IMG/VR virus record: IMGVR_UViG_3300027793_000052
Coordinates: 1 to 64,000 of that record
Source of the DNA: a virus
Length of the DNA stretch: 64,000 nucleotides
Strand: one strand, 5' to 3'
Positions 22,343 to 31,292 of the stretch are shown here, one piece after another. The position numbers were made by a program, and so were the translations under genes. The stretch's first letter is position 1. Every line of letters starts with the position of its first letter. Under the pieces are notes generated by a model. The model saw only the letters and a program-made list of their open reading frames with translations, ran no database searches and was not told the DNA's origin.

Positions 22343-23311
22343 TTAAGTTGTTTTTGGAAAATAAAAATTTGAGTTTGTTATTCTAACACCTTCTAACATT
22401 AATTTTATATTTAAATCATTAATGATAGCCTGTGCTTCTTTTTCATCATACAAGTCTAAATCTACGGTAAAAGAATTATATTTTCCACCGCCACCTTTAA
22501 CTGAATTGTATTTTACGTTCATGGAATCTAGTCTATCCATTAGTCTAAATTTATTGTAAGTTGGTTCCGAAACCTCAAAACTCATAATACAATTTACGTC
22601 TGGTTTTTTATACCTAAAACCCATAACTCTTTGACTATCTTCGTTTAAATTTTCAATCACGTTATTATCTACAATATAACCCCATTTTCTATATGGTGTT
22701 TGTATTAAATGTCTTTTAGCATAATCTCGCCAAGTATTTAAAACAGTTTTAATTTCATCAGGGTGTATGTTAATACTTTCCAAATAATTACCAAACTCAT
22801 CAATTAAAATATTTAATGGTTCTTTCATAGTTTTAGCCTTTTTATATAAACCTCTAACATACGCTTCAACCTCATAAGGTTCCGTAAGGTATTCATAATA
22901 TTCTAAATCCTCTGGATATCTTCTTTTTGTTGAAAAAAAGCTTCCACGTTCTTTTACTTTAAATCTATCTTGTGCTATGTGTTCAATTTCGTGCCTAATT
23001 ATATTTTTTAGTTCAGCAACCAATTTATTTAAATCGGTATAAAAATCTTGTTCATTACTAGATACGGTTATATCTAATATCATTTTTTTATATTTACCTC
23101 TATTTGGAGACAATTCCATATGGCCACCAACCAAAGGTTCTTTTAAATTATCCATTTCTTTTATCTTAACGATTACGTCAATAAAAGTTCTACTAAATAA
23201 CCTTATTCTTGTTCTATATTTTTTTACACCTTTTTTAACAGCATAGATAATTTCTTTTGTTAATTCATTAGTTACATTATCGTACCTACCTTCGTTTAAT
23301 AAATTACTCAT
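22343..23311 (-). CDS. HExxH metallopeptidase-like protein, GRYD family
   Basis: 322 residues. MSNLLNE then GRYDNVTNELTKEI: cleavage after L-N-E would expose GRYD, exactly the sequence at the last module junction of the 871-residue polyprotein. Central IIRHEIEHIAQDRF is the zinc-binding helix, the same as RHEIEH in that polyprotein. The C-terminal half (VMGFRYKKPDVNCIMSFEV...) is unrecognised. Candidate injected peptidase. Confidence 0.65.
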   Translation of the reverse strand: MSNLLNEGRYDNVTNELTKEIIYAVKKGVKKYRTRIRLFSRTFIDVIVKIKEMDNLKEPLVGGHMELSPNRGKYKKMILDITVSSNEQDFYTDLNKLVAELKNIIRHEIEHIAQDRFKVKERGSFFSTKRRYPEDLEYYEYLTEPYEVEAYVRGLYKKAKTMKEPLNILIDEFGNYLESINIHPDEIKTVLNTWRDYAKRHLIQTPYRKWGYIVDNNVIENLNEDSQRVMGFRYKKPDVNCIMSFEVSEPTYNKFRLMDRLDSMNVKYNSVKGGGGKYNSFTVDLDLYDEKEAQAIINDLNIKLMLEGVRITNSNFYFPKTT

Positions 23312-23327
23312 TGATTTTGCTATATGA

Positions 23328-23337
23328 TATAAATATC
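23328..23337 (-). promoter_or_regulatory. GATATTTATA motif (minus strand)
   Basis: TATAAATATC on the plus strand is GATATTTATA reading toward the gene that starts at 23311. Confidence 0.45.
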
Positions 23338-23381
23338 ATATATTTGGTGTTATGAATATATTATTTTATAAAAATTGATGT

Positions 23382-24170
23382 ATGCCAGAAATTAGTGAAG
23401 TTAGAATAATGTCAGAATACATTAATGAAGTTAGTCAGGATAAAACTTTTATTAACATTAAAAAATCTGAGGTAAGTAAGATAAAAACTAACTTGGATTA
23501 TGACTGGTCTGTTGGTTTTAAGTTAAAATCAGAAAGCAGGGGTAAAGAATTAATTTTAAAGTTAGAAAGTTTAAATAAATCTTTATTAACCAACATGGGA
23601 ATGTCTGGTAATTGGGTTTTTATTAAAAATAAAATAACCCCAAAACACGCACATTTGATATTTGAAACCACAGATGGTGGGTTATTGTGTTTGGTTGATG
23701 TTAGAAGGTTTGCCAAATGGAAATGGTCAGAAACTTGGTCTGAAAATAGGGGACCTGATCCTATAAAAGAACATTTAAAATTTAAAGAAAATATTCTTGA
23801 TAACTTAAATAAAAAAGATTTTCAAAAACCAATTTATGAACTGATGATGAACCAAAAATATTTTAATGGTATTGGGAATTATTTAAGGTCGGAAATAATC
23901 AACAGAATAAACGATAACCCTTTTTTAACTTCAAAAGAATTTATCACAAAAAACCCAAATTTTTTTGATGTTTGTAAAGACGTTATATTGGAATCTTATG
24001 TTTTAGGTGGGGGTCAACTTAAAGAATGGGTAAATCCTTTTAATGAGGATAAAATAACATTTTCAGAATGGTTAAAATGTTATGGCAAAAAAAATATGTC
24101 CACAATTATAGATAAAAATGGTAGAAAGTTTTGGTATAACCCAAAATTTGATTTATCTTTGGTTAGTTAA
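23382..24170 (+). CDS. Fpg/Nei-family DNA glycosylase
   Basis: 262 residues. MPEISEV gives the catalytic Pro2 and Glu3 of formamidopyrimidine-DNA glycosylase/endonuclease VIII. NMGMSGNW, DVRRFAKW and the H2TH region (MMNQKYFNGIGNYLRSEIIN) follow in order. The C-terminal zinc finger is degenerate (CYGKKNMSTI...GRKFWYNP has lost most cysteines), as in zincless Nei-like enzymes. Role: excision of oxidised bases from phage or host DNA. Confidence 0.85.
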   Translation: MPEISEVRIMSEYINEVSQDKTFINIKKSEVSKIKTNLDYDWSVGFKLKSESRGKELILKLESLNKSLLTNMGMSGNWVFIKNKITPKHAHLIFETTDGGLLCLVDVRRFAKWKWSETWSENRGPDPIKEHLKFKENILDNLNKKDFQKPIYELMMNQKYFNGIGNYLRSEIINRINDNPFLTSKEFITKNPNFFDVCKDVILESYVLGGGQLKEWVNPFNEDKITFSEWLKCYGKKNMSTIIDKNGRKFWYNPKFDLSLVS

Positions 24171-24186
24171 TTTTAAAAGAAAAAAT

Positions 24187-24384
24187 ATGAGTAAGATTAA
24201 AGATGAAAATTTTGACGAAATAATTTTTCGTAAAGAATTACTTAAAGTTTATAAAGAATTGGAAAATCATCCAACATTTGAAGAATTTAGTCCTATAGTT
24301 TTGGCTAAAAGTCTTTATGGTAAGTTTCATTTAAATGATGAAGATGTTTTGATGGCTGTTAAAATGTATTATAATTTTGAGTAA
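24187..24384 (+). CDS. Small acidic protein, unknown
   Basis: 65 residues from ATG 24187 (MSKIKDENFDEIIFRKELLK...). An earlier in-frame start would lie inside the glycosylase gene. Helical; no family. Confidence 0.55.
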   Translation: MSKIKDENFDEIIFRKELLKVYKELENHPTFEEFSPIVLAKSLYGKFHLNDEDVLMAVKMYYNFE

Positions 24385-24661
24385 GTTTAGTAAATATAGG
24401 GAAAAACCTAATTGGAAACCTAAGGAAGGTAACCTTATTCTAATAAATACTAATGGTTGTTTGATGGAGGTTGGTGGTACTGAAGATATTGACGGGGAAA
24501 GAAAAGTTTCTTTAAATATGGATTGTGGTGATTATAACTTAGGGGTTGAAATGGTGCCTATCAGAGATTTAATTCAAAAAGTTAGAAATGGTGAATGGAA
24601 AATTGTTAAAGATGGACCGATAGAACCCGAAAAAATATTAAAGCAATATAAATTTATTTGA
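24377..24661 (+). CDS. Unknown protein (TTG start)
   Basis: 94 residues starting at a TTG that overlaps the previous gene. KPKEGNLILINTNGCLMEVG suggests a small beta domain. No family. Confidence 0.5.
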   Translation: MSKFSKYREKPNWKPKEGNLILINTNGCLMEVGGTEDIDGERKVSLNMDCGDYNLGVEMVPIRDLIQKVRNGEWKIVKDGPIEPEKILKQYKFI

Positions 24662-24668
24662 TATTTTC

Positions 24669-24699
24669 TTGACTGTTAATAATTTTTTTTGTAATTTTA
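24669..24699 (+). promoter_or_regulatory. Putative promoter of the long tRNA-like RNA
   Basis: TTGACT then, after 17 bases, TAATTTTA at 24692-24699, six bases before the tRNA-like RNA. Confidence 0.5.
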
Positions 24700-24704
24700 C
24701 TTTG

Positions 24705-24835
24705 TGACGAGTGGCGGAGGGTATACGCGGTTCATCGACGGATGGATTGGTTCAAAACACTAAGGTTACATATTGGTACCTTTAAATATTTGACACGAAA
24801 TAGAACATCGAAAGGTTTAAATCCTTTCCTCGTCA
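24705..24835 (+). ncRNA. 131-nt monocistronic tRNA-like RNA
   Basis: Ends TGACGAG/CTCGTCA and T-arm AAAGG-TTTAAAT-CCTTT look like tRNA, and a D-arm-like GGCGGAGGGTATACGC follows the 5' end. About 80 bases sit where the anticodon and variable arms belong, including an AAGGT/ACCTT hairpin. Too long for a decoding tRNA. Has its own promoter and terminator, so it is a deliberate gene. Confidence 0.55.
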
Positions 24836-24842
24836 AAAAATT

Positions 24843-24883
24843 CCCCCGATTGATTGAGATTTATCTCTCTCGGGGGGTTTTTA
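24843..24883 (+). terminator. Terminator of the tRNA-like RNA
   Basis: CCCCCGA pairs with TCGGGGG, with an inner GAGA/TCTC stem and trailing Ts. Confidence 0.8.
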
Positions 24884-24925
24884 ATTTAAAAACTTTTTAC
24901 TATATTTGTAATAAACCTTAGAATA

Positions 24926-25075
24926 ATGAAAGAATATAAATTAGTGTCTAAAGGGGGTGAAAAAATTTCTAAATACTCCACATATAGTTTAGAATTAGCT
25001 ATTGAGTATTTTGCTAAAGTCAAAAAGTTAAAAGTTTCACAATTATTAAAAATTTATAACGTAGAAGAATGTTAA
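24926..25075 (+). CDS. 49-residue protein upstream of the phosphoesterase
   Basis: MKEYKLVSKGGEKISKYSTY... follows a TATATTTG promoter element; it overlaps the next gene by seven bases. Basic and helical, no family recognised. Confidence 0.55.
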   Translation: MKEYKLVSKGGEKISKYSTYSLELAIEYFAKVKKLKVSQLLKIYNVEEC

Positions 25076-25842
25076 TCACACTGGGCGATATACACGGTAA
25101 TTTTAACTACGTTAAGTGGTATATAAAGGCACACAAGATTAAAGATTGTACTATATATCAGGTAGGTGACTTTGGTATTGGGTTTACCAATGAATTCAAC
25201 GATATGAATACATTGGGTGATTTGAATAAGTTTTTAAACGAATATAACATTCAAATGTATGCTATACGTGGTAACCACGATAACCCAAAATACTTTGACG
25301 GGCATTTAAGAAACTACTTTACCAACTTACATTTACTACCTGATTATACAGTAATAAACGTAGATGGTGTTAACATATTAGGTGTTGGTGGTGCTGTGAG
25401 TGTTGACCGTAGACCACATATGAGAGAACAACTTCAATATGCCAGAAATGGTGTTGAGAGAGAGTTATATTGGTACGATGAGGTTTTCGTGTTGGATGAG
25501 GAAAAACTAAAAGGTTTTAGGGATATAGATATTGTTGTAACACATACAGCACCTGATTTCTGTCACCCTGTAAATACAAACGGGTTTGGATATTTGGTTA
25601 ATCAATTTGCCATGGATGATGAAAAACTAAAAGATGACCTTTTAGAAGAGAGAAAATTGGTTACTAAGATGTGGGAGATATTAAAAGAGAATAATAAACC
25701 TTTTATGTATTTTTATGGCCATTTTCACAATGTATGGCTTGAAGATATTGATGGATGTGAATTCAGATTATTAGGTATTAACGAATTCTACGACCCAAAA
25801 ATCGATTACATGAATTATTTAAACAAAAAATATGGGGATTAA
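25069..25842 (+). CDS. Calcineurin-like metallophosphoesterase
   Basis: 257 residues. GDIHGN, GDFGIGF, RGNHDNP and GHFHNVW are the four metal-binding blocks of the family in order, with THTAPDF between them. Substrate not predictable (nucleotides, phosphoprotein or RNA ends). A second copy of its C-terminal coding sequence lies beyond the LAGLIDADG gene downstream, indicating a homing insertion here. Confidence 0.85.
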   Translation: MLITLGDIHGNFNYVKWYIKAHKIKDCTIYQVGDFGIGFTNEFNDMNTLGDLNKFLNEYNIQMYAIRGNHDNPKYFDGHLRNYFTNLHLLPDYTVINVDGVNILGVGGAVSVDRRPHMREQLQYARNGVERELYWYDEVFVLDEEKLKGFRDIDIVVTHTAPDFCHPVNTNGFGYLVNQFAMDDEKLKDDLLEERKLVTKMWEILKENNKPFMYFYGHFHNVWLEDIDGCEFRLLGINEFYDPKIDYMNYLNKKYGD

Positions 25843-25887
25843 TGGTTTTCAGTCCCTTTACATATATTTATATGTAAAGGGGTTTTT

Positions 25888-26697
25888 ATGCAAAAATGGT
25901 CAACATATGAAATAAATTATTTAAAAGAAAATTATGAAAATAAAGGTAGTGAATATTGTTCAAAACAATTAAATAGAAGTTTAAACTCTGTTAGGAATAA
26001 AGTTAGAAAACTTAAACTATCCATTAATAAAGAACTTAAATCTGAAATACAATCTAAAAACGGGTCAAAATATGAAAAAATGGTATTCTCCTTTGAAAAC
26101 CCCCAAGATTTATATATAATGGGATTTTTATGGGCGGACGGTTATCTTCACGATACATTTAATAGATTGGAGTTATATACCACTACTGAAGATTTTAAAA
26201 CCATAGAATGGTTATTTGATGATAATAAATGGTCTATTTCACATAGAGAAAGGGTGAATAAAAAACCATCAACAACATTAGGATTGTATCAAAAAAATGT
26301 TTGTGAAAATTTTAGAGAGTATGGTTATACAGGGAAAAGTTTATATTCCCCTAATTTTTTACACAAAATACCAGAAAACATAATACATTATTTTTTTAGG
26401 GGTTTTTTTGACGGTGATGGATGTTTTTATGTTAGTAAAGATAATAAACAAAAACAATGTTATTTGGCCGGTAGTTATGAACAAGATTGGTCATGGGTTG
26501 AAGATAGGCTTAAAAAATTGAATATTGATTATACCATAAAAAGAAAAACACAAAAAGGTGGTAAGGAAAAATATTCTATTGTTTACATTAAAAAATCATA
26601 TATAAAGAATTTCGGTTTTTTTATATATGAAAATTATGATATAGATAATATTGGTTTACCTAGAAAATATAATAAATTTTTACAAATAATAAATTAA
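25888..26697 (+). CDS. LAGLIDADG-type homing endonuclease
   Basis: 269 residues. N-terminal helix-turn-helix (CSKQLNRSLNSVRNKVRKL), then IMGFLWADGYLHD and FFRGFFDGDGCFYV, the two LAGLIDADG helices of a monomeric enzyme. It lies just after the phosphoesterase gene and before an orphan phosphoesterase tail. Confidence 0.8.
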   Translation: MQKWSTYEINYLKENYENKGSEYCSKQLNRSLNSVRNKVRKLKLSINKELKSEIQSKNGSKYEKMVFSFENPQDLYIMGFLWADGYLHDTFNRLELYTTTEDFKTIEWLFDDNKWSISHRERVNKKPSTTLGLYQKNVCENFREYGYTGKSLYSPNFLHKIPENIIHYFFRGFFDGDGCFYVSKDNKQKQCYLAGSYEQDWSWVEDRLKKLNIDYTIKRKTQKGGKEKYSIVYIKKSYIKNFGFFIYENYDIDNIGLPRKYNKFLQIIN

Positions 26698-26698
26698 T

Positions 26699-26797
26699 TT
26701 TGAAGGTACTAACTTTAGATTGTTAGGGATAAACGAACATTATATGTATCAAAACCATAATGATTATACACCTGAATGGGAGAAGGAATTAAAATAA
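26699..26797 (+). pseudogene. Orphan C-terminus of a metallophosphoesterase gene
   Basis: In-frame codons FEGTNFRLLGINEHYMYQNH... up to a TAA, matching CEFRLLGINEFYDPKIDY at the end of the intact gene at 25842. Probably the original 3' end displaced when the endonuclease arrived with a substitute tail. Confidence 0.7.
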
Positions 26798-26825
26798 AAA
26801 AGGGACAATTAAGTCCCTTTTTTTA
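26795..26825. terminator. Terminator between convergent genes
   Basis: AAAAAAGGGAC/GTCCCTTTTTT, near-symmetric, usable in both directions. Confidence 0.7.
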
Positions 26826-26842
26826 TTATTTGTTATTTTAAT

Positions 26843-27751
26843 TTATTTTAAAGCTGGTACGGCATCCTTAGTATAACCCAAGAACTCACAAATAACTTGA
26901 CCGCCTTGTCCTTGTCGGTTAGTTTGTGATGTATTTATTTGACCATATTTTGTAGAACACTCCACTGGGTAAGATGGGTCAGAACATGGTGTAGGTGGCT
27001 CAAACTGTTTATAACCCCAATCACAACCGTAAGGAAAAACACCTGGAATATCTACACAACTTTTAAATGATACACCATTAGTTGCTGTAGTAAATTTGGC
27101 TAATTGACCAGTACTGTCAGTATATCCAAAATCCCAAAACGCACCGAAGTTAGGGTTTAATCCGTTAGTGTTTCTAGGCCCAAAAGAAGTAACACTTTCT
27201 CTAAGTACGGAATGTAAACCATCAACACAAGAAATATCGAAAGATTCGACATCACCTAATACTTTACCGTTTTGCCACCAAGTATTTACTGAAAATTCAA
27301 ATATATTTAAACCATACGGATAAACTTGTTTTTCATTTGAATCCAATATACTTTGAGCTGCAGTGCAAGCTTGATTATCAATACCCCAAGTAATAACAAC
27401 TGAATTTATAGCTAAAGTATCACCCAAATGATATTGTACACCTTTTTTTGCCCAAAATATACCTTTACATTTTACTGGTGTACCATCAGGGTTTTTAGCT
27501 TCAGGGTTAAAGTTAGTAGAATCCATACCAAACTTACCTACAATTGATTGTGTACTTGGTAATGTAACAAATACTTGTACGGAATCCAAATTTGAATTAT
27601 TTATTAATACAACATCAGTGTATTTAGTTGTATCTACCGTGTTAGTTGATGGTGGAGTTACGGGTTTAGAATTTTTCCAATTCCAAAGAACACCACCCGC
27701 AATTATAGAACCTATTCCTATTGCGATTAAAATTTTAGCGATTTTTTTCAT
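26843..27751 (-). CDS. Membrane-anchored exported protein, thaumatin-like hints
   Basis: 302 residues. N-terminal anchor IAKILIAIGIGSIIAGGVLW, a Thr/Pro linker, then a Cys-containing beta domain. GDVESFDISCVDGLHSVLRE recalls the DFYDVSLVDGFN block of thaumatin-like proteins, and a Cys-rich tail follows. Identification tentative; cell envelope location likely. Confidence 0.5.
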   Translation of the reverse strand: MKKIAKILIAIGIGSIIAGGVLWNWKNSKPVTPPSTNTVDTTKYTDVVLINNSNLDSVQVFVTLPSTQSIVGKFGMDSTNFNPEAKNPDGTPVKCKGIFWAKKGVQYHLGDTLAINSVVITWGIDNQACTAAQSILDSNEKQVYPYGLNIFEFSVNTWWQNGKVLGDVESFDISCVDGLHSVLRESVTSFGPRNTNGLNPNFGAFWDFGYTDSTGQLAKFTTATNGVSFKSCVDIPGVFPYGCDWGYKQFEPPTPCSDPSYPVECSTKYGQINTSQTNRQGQGGQVICEFLGYTKDAVPALK

Positions 27752-27860
27752 TTTGTTTATTGTTTATTACTAAATATCTCTTAATAATAAAAAAATGTCA
27801 CATTAAAAAAAGCGTTAACTATTTAAATATTTTTCTTATTTTTATATTAAATAATTAATT

Positions 27861-28328
27861 ATGTACTTTTCAGCAATAGTAGCTCACGATAAAAACAAAT
27901 TAATAGGTGGTAACAATAAACTTTTGTGGCACATACCTGAAGATTTAAAAAGGTTTAAGAAAATAACCACCAATTCGGTTGTGGTTATGGGTAGAAAAAC
28001 TTATGAAAGTATAGGAAAACCATTGTCAAATAGGATAAATGTTATATTGACTAAAAATAAAAACTATAAGGTAGATGGTTGTATTGTGTTAAATTCTGTT
28101 GATGAGATTATTATGGAATTTAAAAACACACCAGAAGTTTTTATCATAGGCGGTGGTGAAATTTATAAACAATTTTTATCATATATTGATAGAATTTATG
28201 TAACTTTGGTGGAAGGAAATTATGAAGGTGATTCTTATTTCCCTGAATATTCAGAATATGATTGGAAATGTTTTTATGAAGAAAAGGGCGAAGGTTTTAC
28301 GTATAAAACTTATATTAGAAAAAAATGA
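27861..28328 (+). CDS. folA: Dihydrofolate reductase
   Basis: 155 residues, full family length. IVAHDKNKLIGGNNKLLWHI, PEDLKRFKKIT, VVMGRKTYESIGKPL and VFIIGGGEIYKQFL are the canonical DHFR blocks. Reduces dihydrofolate to tetrahydrofolate, supporting thymidylate synthesis during phage replication. Overlaps the next gene by four bases. Confidence 0.93.
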   Translation: MYFSAIVAHDKNKLIGGNNKLLWHIPEDLKRFKKITTNSVVVMGRKTYESIGKPLSNRINVILTKNKNYKVDGCIVLNSVDEIIMEFKNTPEVFIIGGGEIYKQFLSYIDRIYVTLVEGNYEGDSYFPEYSEYDWKCFYEEKGEGFTYKTYIRKK

Positions 28329-28705
28329 AACTATTCTTAGATGATGTACGTACTTTAGATATGATATACCCTAAGGAAAACCATAAAGATTGGGTTATCG
28401 TTAGAAGTTACCATGAATTTGTTAACTACATTAAAAAATTTGGGTTGCCAACTTTTATTAGTTTCGACCATGATTTAGGTTTTGAACATACTAGATGGTA
28501 TTTTGAAAACGGTGGTCATGAAAATCCACCCGATCCTTTTGATACTGATTTTAAAGAAAAAACTGGTTATGATTGTGCAAAATTTTTAGTTGATTATTGT
28601 CTTAGTAATAAAAAATCATTACCTATTTGGCAAGTACATTCACATAACCCTGTAGGGTCAAAAAACATTAGAAGTTACTTAAAAAATTTTGAAAAATTTT
28701 ATTAA
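28325..28705 (+). CDS. Cyclic-phosphate-processing receiver-like (cREC) protein
   Basis: 126 residues. KLFLDDVRT, FISFDHDLG, GYDCAKFLVDYC and HSHNPVGSKNIRSYL match a receiver-like family proposed to process 2',3'-cyclic phosphate RNA ends in repair systems. Known from family knowledge, not shown here. In a phage with many tRNAs, a part in repair of cleaved tRNA is plausible. Confidence 0.7.
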   Translation: MKLFLDDVRTLDMIYPKENHKDWVIVRSYHEFVNYIKKFGLPTFISFDHDLGFEHTRWYFENGGHENPPDPFDTDFKEKTGYDCAKFLVDYCLSNKKSLPIWQVHSHNPVGSKNIRSYLKNFEKFY

Positions 28706-28724
28706 ACAATATAAATTTATAAAC

Positions 28725-28955
28725 ATGAGAATTAATATCCAAAACCTATTGGTACAACAAGACTTATTTGAAATACTAAACTCTAATTCTATGGAGTTGG
28801 GGGTTCAGGAAGATGACAACAAAGTATATTTAATCAAAACAATTACAGACGGAGAATATTGGTTGGGTGAATCCAGATATATTTACGACAACAAAGAAGA
28901 AGCTTTAAAAGATTTAGAAACCTTAAAAAACATCATGAAAAGTATTGATGTCTAA
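28725..28955 (+). CDS. Small unknown protein
   Basis: 76 residues from ATG 28725 (MRINIQNLLVQQDLFEILNS...); the longer TTG start overlaps the preceding gene. Acidic alpha/beta, no family. Three bases before the next gene. Confidence 0.55.
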   Translation: MRINIQNLLVQQDLFEILNSNSMELGVQEDDNKVYLIKTITDGEYWLGESRYIYDNKEEALKDLETLKNIMKSIDV

Positions 28956-28957
28956 AT

Positions 28958-29557
28958 ATGAAATACGAAAAACAAAATATATTTTTTATTAGTGATTTAC
29001 ACATAGGACACACCAACGTAATAAGATACGATGGTAGACCTTTTGCGGATGTAAATGAAATGCATATAGAATTAATTAAACGATGGAACAATGTTGTGGG
29101 TGAAAACGATATTGTCTATTATTTAGGTGATTTGTCTTTTACTAGAGATGATATCACTAAATGGTTTATAAACTCTATTAAGGGTAAAATACATTTTATT
29201 ATGGGTAATCACGATAAAATGAAACATATTATAAAATTTAATAGATGGGAAAATATCTATGAATATGGTACTGAAATTTTTGTTAAAGATGAAAATAACA
29301 ATAAAACAAGAGGTTCAAACGGTTACCAACAAATTATTCTATCACATTACCCCATATTAAGTTGGAATAAAGCACATTACGGGAGTGTACATTTGCATGG
29401 CCATTGCCACGGTAGTTTGTTAAAATCAAACCAAGAATATTACAAAAGGAGAGTAATGGATGTAGGTGCTAATTGTATTGACTATACACCTATATCGTAC
29501 CCACAAGTTATGGATGTTATGAGTAAAAAAATTATATCTAGTGTTGACCATCATTGA
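28958..29557 (+). CDS. Metallophosphoesterase, phage type
   Basis: 199 residues. FFISDLHIGHTNVI, YLGDLSFT, IMGNHDKM, LSHYPILSW and LHGHCHGS provide the complete metal-binding set. Unrelated in detail to the enzyme at 25.1 kb. Neighbours cREC and DHFR. Possible roles: nucleotide or RNA-end processing. Confidence 0.85.
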   Translation: MKYEKQNIFFISDLHIGHTNVIRYDGRPFADVNEMHIELIKRWNNVVGENDIVYYLGDLSFTRDDITKWFINSIKGKIHFIMGNHDKMKHIIKFNRWENIYEYGTEIFVKDENNNKTRGSNGYQQIILSHYPILSWNKAHYGSVHLHGHCHGSLLKSNQEYYKRRVMDVGANCIDYTPISYPQVMDVMSKKIISSVDHH

Positions 29558-29563
29558 TAGTGA

Positions 29564-30199
29564 TTATTTAAAAAACATTTTATTATTATATTTTTTTAAT
29601 ATTTCATTTAAGTAAATAATATTAATGTTTATAACACTCCCATTTAAATTAGAACCTAACCAAACAAAGGTTTTATTTTTTATTGAAACTATCTTATAAT
29701 AATAAATCGGTATTTTTATCCTAGATTTACCTAAGTAAGTTTTTTTATTGTTATCATAAACAACACCAGTTATTATTCTAACATCAGACTTGTATTTTGA
29801 TATGGTGTCTTCAACACCCAACTCCATCATTTTCCATTTACCTCTGTTAAAATCTGCCAACTGTGGTGCTTGGTTAAACATTGAGAACGAATGATATTGT
29901 AATGTGTCATCATATGATGTTATGTGTGCCGGAGTTAAATGACCCAAATCATAACCTGAATTATGATAATATTCTTTTTTGTAAGGCCCATTCGGTTTTT
30001 CATTATGCCACCTATCTTTCCTATCAGAATCCAATTTCTGAAAATCAGCCCATTTTATATTATGTTCTGATATAAAAGTACACGTATCATTATCTAGTGA
30101 TAGTTTTATATCACCATGATTTATAGTAAATTTAGTTTTTTGATATGTAATTGGTTTAACTAATAAAACAATTAAAATAATGTAAGATATGATTTTCAT
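29564..30199 (-). CDS. Secreted DNA/RNA non-specific endonuclease (NUC family)
   Basis: 211 residues. Signal peptide MKIISYIILIVLLVKPITY. GYDLGHLTPA corresponds to the D-R-G-H catalytic block (Arg replaced by Leu); FNQAPQLADFNRGKWKMMEL holds the Mg-coordinating Asn. Expected outside the cytoplasm. Overlaps the upstream HNH gene by four bases, forming a two-nuclease operon. Confidence 0.8.
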   Translation of the reverse strand: MKIISYIILIVLLVKPITYQKTKFTINHGDIKLSLDNDTCTFISEHNIKWADFQKLDSDRKDRWHNEKPNGPYKKEYYHNSGYDLGHLTPAHITSYDDTLQYHSFSMFNQAPQLADFNRGKWKMMELGVEDTISKYKSDVRIITGVVYDNNKKTYLGKSRIKIPIYYYKIVSIKNKTFVWLGSNLNGSVININIIYLNEILKKYNNKMFFK

Positions 30200-30585
30200 T
30201 TTTTTCTTTTGATTTTTCTTAAAACTTTATGTGATTCCGTTGTTAACTTATGACCCTTCCTCATGTTAATTGTGGACCTAATAAATCTTAAATTAGATAT
30301 ATGCCCTATTTTTTCTGGTGGTATGTTGTTATAAAATCCGTAAGAAATAGGTACGATGTGGTCTAAATGCCAGCAATTAACCCCTCTAAAACAACGGCGT
30401 TCGTGATTTTTTAATAAATGTAATGGTTGAGATTCGGTAATAGACCACACCTTTAAGTAGAAAAGGCGCCTATCCAAATCCTTTATTGTATTTAACTTAC
30501 GTTTTTTAAGGTTTGGGTGTTCTTTTAATATCTTCTTACACTCTGTTATTAATAATTTTTCTCTTTCTGTTAAAACTTTCTTCAT
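30196..30585 (-). CDS. HNH endonuclease
   Basis: 129 residues. NCWHLDHIVPISYGFYN then HISNLRFIRSTINMRKGHKL is an HNH core of the type found in phage homing nucleases, preceded by a basic helical N-terminus. AATATTTATAG lies upstream on its strand. Confidence 0.8.
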   Translation of the reverse strand: MKKVLTEREKLLITECKKILKEHPNLKKRKLNTIKDLDRRLFYLKVWSITESQPLHLLKNHERRCFRGVNCWHLDHIVPISYGFYNNIPPEKIGHISNLRFIRSTINMRKGHKLTTESHKVLRKIKRKK

Positions 30586-30624
30586 TTCTATAAATATTAG
30601 ATTATATTTATAAAAAATAAAATT

Positions 30625-30810
30625 ATGACAAGAGAAGAAAAAGCTAAAAAATTTGATGCATTATTACTTGAACACGATAAACTAAGTCGTGAAGTTAGTG
30701 TAATACAATCTAAATTTGATTTAACAGTTGAGGATAATAAAAAAATCAAGGAGTTAAAGATAAAAATGGATGATTTACAAAGACAGGCAACAAGTTTAGG
30801 TAGTTATTAA
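30625..30810 (+). CDS. Short coiled-coil protein
   Basis: 61 residues (MTREEKAKKFDALLLEHDKL...), heptad-like Leu/Ile pattern. Divergent from the HNH gene; a TATATTTATA stretch lies between them. Confidence 0.55.
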   Translation: MTREEKAKKFDALLLEHDKLSREVSVIQSKFDLTVEDNKKIKELKIKMDDLQRQATSLGSY

Positions 30811-30818
30811 TTTTTATA

Positions 30819-30849
30819 TTGACAGAATACTAATTATTACCTATCTTTA
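30819..30849 (+). promoter_or_regulatory. Promoter of the tmRNA gene
   Basis: TTGACA at 30819-30824, then TATCTTTA about 17 bases later; the tmRNA begins about 20 bases further. Confidence 0.65.
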
Positions 30850-30868
30850 TATTGTTCTTTGAAATTAT

Positions 30869-31259
30869 GGGGGTGACTTGGAATTGATTGGCTACATTAG
30901 TTATTGTAAAAGCATGTCGAGACTTGTTTGTAGGCTCGTTAAACCAACAATCAAAATTTTAAATGGCGACATTTTCGCAGACGCTACTGTAGGTCACTTT
31001 GTGACTGAAGGTGCAGAGGTTGTAGCCTAATTAGATTAGGGTACACAACGGGGTTGGATTACCTAGGAACAGAAGTCCAAAAAAGGGTGTTACCACTACC
31101 ACAAAAGGGTAAAGTCAAACATGGAATGTGTCAACTAAGTCCATGGGAGAACTAAAAGATGAAGTTGTATATTTTGGGTGGTTAGAAAACCACATCCTAA
31201 ACATGTAGAAGACTTTAATTCATTAGAACAAGACGGCGGTTCGACCCCGCTCACCTCCA
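30869..31259 (+). ncRNA. ssrA: tmRNA, phage-encoded
   Basis: 391 nt. Ends GGGGGTG/CACCTCC form the acceptor; the 3' part GGCGGTTCGACCCCGC is the T-arm. GGGTGACTTGGAATTGATTG resembles the conserved tmRNA 5' domain. Resume codon GCA at 30977 follows TTTTC, aligning with the TAGTC-GCA-AAC region of E. coli. Tag ADATVGHFVTEGAEVVA ends at TAA 31028-31030. It ends in VVA rather than the usual LAA and is longer than typical 8-15 residue tags. No CCA encoded. Works with the SmpB homologue at 57.3 kb. Confidence 0.88.
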
Positions 31260-31292
31260 CTTTAGAAATTTATTAACCTAAAAATCGAAAAA

